Assembly (NCBI GenBank): GCA_022605405.1
Contig: JABYQQ010000004.1
Coordinates: forward strand, 1,922,001 to 1,986,000
Source of the DNA: Earliella scabrosa
Lineage: Eukaryota > Basidiomycota > Agaricomycetes > Polyporales > Polyporaceae
DNA: 64,000 nt
Direction of reading: 5' to 3'
Shown here: one piece after another, positions 58,501-64,000 of the stretch
How the letters are laid out: each line of letters starts with the position of its first letter
Position numbering within the stretch: the first letter of the stretch is position 1
The notes under the pieces: model-generated
What the model saw: the letters and a program-made list of their open reading frames with translations, nothing else
Database searches by the model: none
What the model was told of the DNA's origin: nothing
Translations under genes and position numbers: made by a program

Positions 58501-61021
58501 CCAGCGCGCCTCCTGGCCTAGGTGCGCAGGTCGATCGGGGTTCGAGGGTCGTCACGATGGGACCGGGGTCTGACCGGGGGACACTTGAAGCTTGACGTCC
58601 GACTCGGAATGGCGAACGCGGGCCTCGGGGCGCATGCCTCGGCCCACTGGCCACTGGCCACTGGATAATGAGAGCTTGCAATGTTGCATTGCGACTGCCC
58701 AGCTCAGCTCAGCCCACGACGTCACGCGTCGTAAGTAGGCGTCGACGCCGCCGCGAGGGGGCGCGCGTTTATGTACGTCGCGTGCTTCTAGTTCTTACGC
58801 CCCGCAGGCGCGGGGTCGGGCGGAGACTTGATCGCGATTCGAAATAGGCAGCGTGCGCCACGGTTCGGGTGGAAAGCATCCCCGGGCGATTCGGAGAGAC
58901 CAAGCCTCGGGGTTTGGGGCCGGCTCGGACGCAAGGGTCGGGCTCGGCGCGAGTTTGGAGCTCGGAGGGCGGGTCGGCGAGGGGATCGTCGCCGGTGGGT
59001 GTGGGGGGGCGGGGCGTCCGATTTGTCCAAGTGTCCAAGGGCACCGGCATCAGGACGAGCGCGGTAATGTATCTTGCTTGTCTATCACGGCGCGGGGGCT
59101 GCTACGAGTTACAGGCATCATGATCAGTGCAATTGGAATAGGTGCACGGGACTAAGGGAGGGGCGCGACTTCAAATGAGGATGCCGCAGCTAGCGCGATA
59201 CCTTTGATTCCGCGGCGGATCACTCGGTGTTCAGTGTGCCCGCGCGTAGCTGCTACTCGTGAATCGTGATGGATGAGCATGCTAGTCACTGAGTTGCTGA
59301 TTAGTGTGCTGCACGCAATTCACGGCCGAGGAAGGCAAACGTCGCACCGGGATTTGCAATGTTCGTGCTTACAGACTACAGTCAGCCTCGGCCTTCTGTC
59401 ATGCTCCGCTCCCCCATCGAGAGGTGGTGCGAACGTTAACGCTGCACTCTTCGGACACGCGCTGAGTCAATAGTGGCCAGAATTCGGCGTCTGCCAGCAA
59501 AATCGCCGAAGACAAACCTGTCGCAAGCAGGTCACCATGGTTATGACGTTAAGACGCGAAGGACAGACCTGCTAGTGACCGGCTATTTTCTTCGTGCAAT
59601 TTTTGGGCTGCCCAGAGGACTCACGGGTTGACGTCTCCGGGACCGTATGCCGGCCTGCTGCGTGCTGCTGCGGGAATGAGCAATCACCACGCGTGCCCGC
59701 TCGCGCTAGTCGTACTGGCAACGCGTAGCGTAAGTACAGTACGCCCAGCAAGAACGTGTTCGGGCGCGAGTGCACGCTATTGTGCGTTCTGTGCCATAGG
59801 AGGCACGCGTTGTGGACCGCGTCGCCCGGCGAGCGAGCGCTGCCGACACGGGCGCAGACGGGCGCACCATATGGACGTCGACGAGGGGCGGCGGCAGGGA
59901 GGGCGTCAGGAGCCGGCGGAGGGAGCAGATGATGTCGGAGGCTCGGAGTGCGGGGAATTCGGGAGAATAGCCCCGGGGCCGCGATCGAGAGAAATGGCTC
60001 GGGGGTCACGCCGACATGGCCGCGCGCCTGATTCGCCTAATCCGGATAGACTGCCACTGCGAAAGCCATCGATGGAGACTCTCTCGGGCAGCGGGATGGA
60101 TCATGATGCTGATGCGGTGGAAGGGCGGGTGGAAAGGGACTTGCTGTGTTATCTCACGTCGGGGTGCGTGGCGAGGCTGGCGGGGGAAGACGAGAAGAGG
60201 GTTTTGGGAAGAGGAGCAGAATCCAGATAGGATAGGAGCGTGGACTGACTCGAGCAGGGTGCGAGCGGCGAGACTCGGTGGAAACCTGGTGCAACGCAGG
60301 CGTTGGCCATCGCCGGACTGGTGACGGGCGCTCGGGGCCAGGGACGTTCGCACAATTGAGGAGAGTCGGAGGGCCGGATGTTCACAGGGTTCGCGTGGAG
60401 AAGGCGGCATTGAGCGCGAACTGAAACCCGAGCTCAGTCGGTGAAGCGCGTCCAATCTGAGATAAGTTGCGTACTGCAGGTGGCCGCATGAGCTTCTGGA
60501 AAGTCGCAGCCGGGTGGAAGCCAGTCCATTTGGACGTACGCGTTCTGCCGTACGCAGCAGGAGGACGTGTGCCCCCCGCCGCGCAGGCCCCCACCCTCGC
60601 CCCGAGCTGAGGTCTGAGGGTGCGCGCGCTGGGGGCGATGGGAGTCGGGAGGGGCGGGTGAAACGGATCGGCGGGAGGAGAGCGCTCGGCGGGCCATGTG
60701 GGACAGTGACAGAATCCGGTGCACTGGAGGATTACCTAAGGAGAAGGTCAGAAGCGTTGTGGCGGCGACGCCGGCGGCAACGGTTGCGGGCGGATTACTA
60801 TATGAGTACGCCTGGTTCTGAGCGTCAGAAGGCCCTGGTCCCCGTTCTTGACGGACTCCGTCCCCTCCTTAGTCCAGATCCCAGCGCAGCCGGTCTCCTT
60901 GTTCATACCCGCCTCTCCTCGCCGACTCCTACTTAACGTCCCCGTCCTCTGCTCTCCACCGCCATCCGCCCGCCTCCTCCGCAGCCGCCTCACCATCTAT
61001 CATCCCGCCCCCGCTCCCATC
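55537..61021. other. Long gene-poor stretch (about 5.5 kb)
   Basis: No supportable gene. The start holds the promoter of the VPS9 gene. 58740-59050 is strongly GC-rich and purine/pyrimidine-skewed, which produces several long but motif-free frames. The last 150 bp before 61022 are CT-rich and probably the leader of the Bud6-domain gene. No tRNA or rRNA recognised. Confidence 0.5.
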
Positions 61022-62260
61022 ATGCAAGTCCCTCTCAGCCCCCGCAGCTTCGTCATCGGCCAGCCTATCAACCCTGTTCAATGGCCTCGCAAGCTCCCCA
61101 AGCCCACGTACATCAGTGTCAACGTGAGTTCCCCGCATCCCTCTCTGCAGTCTTATCCTGACCCCATGCAGACTGCGCGGCGGCCAGCATCTGCTGATTC
61201 GACATGCACCGTCTCCTCCACGTCCTCCTCCCCCGTGTCCCCTATCCCTCCCTCACCATCTTCGACGAATCTGTCGTCGCGCCCAGAATCTGAGGTTCAA
61301 CGCGCGGTGTCGCGCCTCCTCAGTCTCACGAAGCAGCTGCAGGAGGTCCTCACGCTATGGTCGCAGGGCTCCGCATACGAGGAGGACGTGAGCGATGCCT
61401 TCCTTCTCGTCGGTCGCCAGTTCGACTCGACCGTGCATGCGTTCTGGCGCGTTGGCGTTGACATGAGGTGAGTCTTGTCCAGTCTCGCAACCGACGTTTC
61501 CCTTTGCGTGCCGCACATTCTTGTGCATATTGCGATTTCCCTCGTCCTCCGCATTTGGCAACTTTCACCCCCGCATTCCCGCCCGCTTGACTCGTGCGCA
61601 CTGTGGCCGAGCGCCGCGCTGTCCGGATGGCCGGATGCGTCATGCCCTGTCGCTTCCGGCGCTTCTCCGGTGCGGTCGGAGGGACTTGGCCGCGCTTCCA
61701 TTCATGTCGCACACCTTGCCGCTCCATATGCACACGTCCTCTCCTCTCACGTCCCCTGCGTCCCTTTGCCGTTCCTGCTTCCGGCCTCCCCTCCTCCGGT
61801 CCCATGCGCTGCCTACCCCCGCCTTGCCTTTTCCAGCTACCCTGTTTCCATTCCCGGCCTTCTAGCTTCCGCCACTTACGCTCATAGCCTTACCTCCTCC
61901 CCTGCTTCCCGAGTTTCGCTTGTCCACCTGTTCCTTACATTCCACGTTCAATTTCTATTGTTCTATTTCATTGTCTTTTCTCTCACTGTCATAAGTCCGA
62001 GAACGGCCCGGCTCACAGTCTCTCGTTCCAGTGATCTGTTCGACGTTCCAGCCACTCTCCGCACCGTGCTCGAGGGCCTTCTTGCGGAGAAACCCTCTCC
62101 TGAGGTCCTCGCACGATATTCCCCCACAGTCCGCGCGACCCTCTTCAGGTTACTGCGCGGCCTCCAGGCCAAACAGGCACCGTACTGGGCTTCCGTCCAG
62201 CGCACCCGGGACAGTGGACGTTACTCCATCGTTCCTGGGGCGAGTCTGCGTGACGGTTGA
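61022..62260 (+). CDS. Stand-alone Bud6/Aip3 N-terminal domain protein
   Basis: Three exons: 61022-61123, 61172-61467, 62032-62260; 208 aa. After a short Pro/Ser-rich N terminus, residues about 90-195 match the N-terminal domain of the polarity factor Bud6/Aip3: VQRAVSRLLSLTKQLQEVLT, then 'DAFLLVGRQFDSTVHAFWRVGVDM', VPATLRTVLEGLLAEKPSPE, and LLRGLQAKQAPYW. The actin- and formin-binding coiled coil that makes up the rest of Bud6 is absent; a stop follows 22 residues after the domain and nothing Bud6-like is seen downstream. The second intron (61468-62031, 564 nt) is very long and happens to be stop-free. In full Bud6 this domain directs localisation; here it may act as a dimerisation or recruitment module. 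Confidence 0.8.
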
Positions 62261-62807
62261 CGCACGCGTCAGGGATGCTCTCTTTCAAACTTACTCATTG
62301 CGAGGCACCTGCACGCGCTCGACGCTGTCTGCACCGTTCTCGCCCCATGACACTACCCCCTCGCGGGACACGATATACCCCGCTGTATCAACAAGACGAC
62401 GACACGCCGACGACCCCCGCGCCGCACGGACGTGTGCACATTCCCCCCACTGTATCAATATAACGATCGGTCTTTCTTGGGAACTCGACTTGGACACGCA
62501 CGACGCCCTTTCTGCGAACCCGCTCGCTCGTCCTCCATCGTCTTGCCCCCGGGGCTTTGGCCATGACATGAACTCTCATGCGCGGCCCTCCCTTGCCCCT
62601 CATGTCGCCTCTCGGCCCCAGTTATTCATACCTTCTCACCTTAATCGGTCTCGGGATGTCTGGACGTCTCATACGCACATCCGAGCCGTTCTGTTCTCTC
62701 GCCTTCTCCGCTCTTCGCACACAGCACATTGCTCGCATCCCAAGTACACCTGCATTCCCGTTCTCGTTCTCAGGTTCTCCCCTCATACGCTTTACACTGT
62801 TACACTG

Positions 62808-62815
62808 TATAAATA
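62808..62815 (+). promoter_or_regulatory. TATA box
   Basis: TATAAATA followed by a CT-rich stretch with CGCCT repeats, the usual layout of a strong fungal promoter. No ORF could be assigned within the window. Confidence 0.5.
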
Positions 62816-62845
62816 GCTTACCGCACTCGATCTCGTCCGCTCGCT

Positions 62846-62865
62846 CGCCTCGCCTCGCCTCGCCT
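62846..62865 (+). repeat. CGCCT pentanucleotide tandem repeat
   Basis: Four perfect CGCCT units followed by a partial unit. Confidence 0.85.
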
Positions 62866-64000
62866 CGCCCGTGCTGCTGCTCCGAATCGACTTTAATTCG
62901 CCTACGAATACACACTCCTTGTTCTCTCCTCGCGCCCGCCCCCGCGCGCGGACTGCTATCGTTTTTTTCGCCTATTATCTTGTTGGCGCCCCAAACGTGT
63001 AGACTGGTTCCCCTACCCGTTTTTGCACATCACTCTGATCAGTATATCTCTGTTGTTACGCTTTTGCTTTTTTTAACCTTACACCTTTGCAATCCTTTAA
63101 ACCTCGGACTAGTACCGATCCCCCCACCCCCACCCCGATCCTCGCTCTGTCCGCCCGCGATGGGCGGTGTATATAGTGTACCCCCACGGACATGCTGTAA
63201 TTGCCTGTTGACGTATAACGTAGTCCTCGAACTCGAAGTCGCACTTGAAGAAAGTCACATACTATCTTTGGTTCCTGTGCGTGATGCTGTGAGGCCTCGC
63301 GGGTCGGGGTGTTCTGTAAACAGAACACGAAGCCTCGCTGCGGGCGTAGTACGTACTGAGTACTGCCAGACGCTCGCCCGCGGGGGTGGCACCGGTGCCT
63401 CCGCTGGCTACAAGGTTCGTGTCAAACTCTGCGCTGCTTCTATCCAGCTGCTGGTGGCACCCTGGCGCCCCCTCTCGCCGCCTCGCTAGCGCCGCCTCGT
63501 GGCTGCTTCTGGAATCCGAGGAGCCGTGCATGCTGAAGTTGAACGTTGAACGCCGGTGACACGTAGCAGCGCCTGGTGCAAAGTCGAGCCGCACAGCGCA
63601 CAGGTGTGCAAACGGATAAACGGGCCACGGCACCGGTTGGCAGAACTTGCGAGTAACTTGAGTACTTTCATTTGGAACCCGGCACTGGCACTGGTGCGGG
63701 ACAGCCTGAGTCCAATTTCCGGAACACCTGTACCGTACTACGTATCATGTATGTCCGGCTGGCCACACTACTACTAGTGACTCCATTCCGGGTGCGCGCG
63801 GGAGCGTTGCTTCTGGCAGAAGGTTGCCTGGAAGTACGTATAGTACGTACGTACAAGATTGTACCCGACCCGACCGTCCGTGGGTCCGGGGTGGCACGCC
63901 GAGCTGTCACGGCCGATTCGACTCAAATTTCGACGTCGTGGGCACTGGAAGGAATTGAGAGCGCGACGTTCCGACGCGGGTATCTATGCACGAGCGCGCA

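Larger units (their letters stand above)
62261..64000. other. Promoter-like region, no gene seen
   Basis: C/T-rich on the plus strand, giving a long motif-free frame at 62578-63489. Contains a TATA box at 62808-62815 and a CGCCT tandem repeat. The right end has short palindromic TACGTAC runs (about 63835-63852). Confidence 0.45.

Noticed and set aside
61475..62260. Continuous plus-strand frame reading into the Bud6-domain exon
   Set aside because: Its first two thirds are the C/T-rich second intron. The upstream exon splices in phase to 62032 and restores the conserved domain.
62578..63489. 303-codon plus-strand frame
   Set aside because: Explained by C/T-rich sequence without stops; no motif or conserved-looking segment.
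1..64000. tRNA, rRNA or CRISPR loci
   Set aside because: A few GGTTCGA-like strings (for example near 41232 and 58540) lack a cloverleaf context, and no regularly spaced repeats were seen.

Overview
The window is nuclear DNA from a filamentous basidiomycete, most likely an Agaricomycete. Genes are compact and intron-dense (mostly 45-70 nt GT-AG introns with CTAAC/CTGAC-like branch points), often arranged head to head. The proteins have a fungal repertoire: Zds, a Kar3-like kinesin, a siderophore transporter, a Vps9-domain exchange factor and a Bud6-type domain. The order (for example Polyporales) cannot be fixed from sequence alone. All gene models below were built by hand from reading frame, splice sites and phase; none has transcript support.

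Layout. 1-2.9 kb: 3' part of a large disordered protein whose 5' end lies outside the window. 3-7.4 kb: gene-poor, with a complete hAT-like MITE (3855-4207). 7.5-16 kb: small DUF6914-like gene, BUD20 (-) head to head with mitoribosomal mS29/DAP3 (+), kinesin-14 (+), and a second DUF6914-like gene (-). 17.6-28.9 kb: APH-like kinase (-), APN2 (-) head to head with an NTF2-domain protein (+), MFS siderophore transporter (+), tail-anchored E2 UBC6 (-). 31-45.5 kb, the densest part: ZDS1-like (+), vacuolar M20 carboxypeptidase (-), GPI12/PIG-L (+), DUF1770 (-), CWC27 cyclophilin (+), HNH-type protein (-), thymidylate kinase (-), unrecognised 280-aa protein (+). 45.5-51.4 kb: sparse, one unknown multi-exon gene (-) and a second MITE (49265-49810; CAC termini, 3-bp duplication). 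51.5-55.5 kb: VPS9-domain Rab5 exchange factor (-). 55.5-61 kb: about 5.5 kb with no supportable gene. 61-62.3 kb: a short protein consisting of a Bud6/Aip3 N-terminal domain. 62.3-64 kb: promoter-like, no gene seen.

Most genes are housekeeping: ribosome biogenesis (BUD20), mitochondrial translation (mS29), base excision repair (APN2), dTTP supply (thymidylate kinase), splicing (CWC27), GPI-anchor synthesis (GPI12), ERAD (UBC6), endosomal and vacuolar function (Vps9 protein, carboxypeptidase), polarity (Zds, Bud6 domain) and iron uptake. I see no dedicated gene cluster or defence system. The most unusual items are the two complete non-autonomous transposons, several microexons, the Bud6-N-only protein, the NTF2-only protein, and two strong core promoters with no evident ORF.
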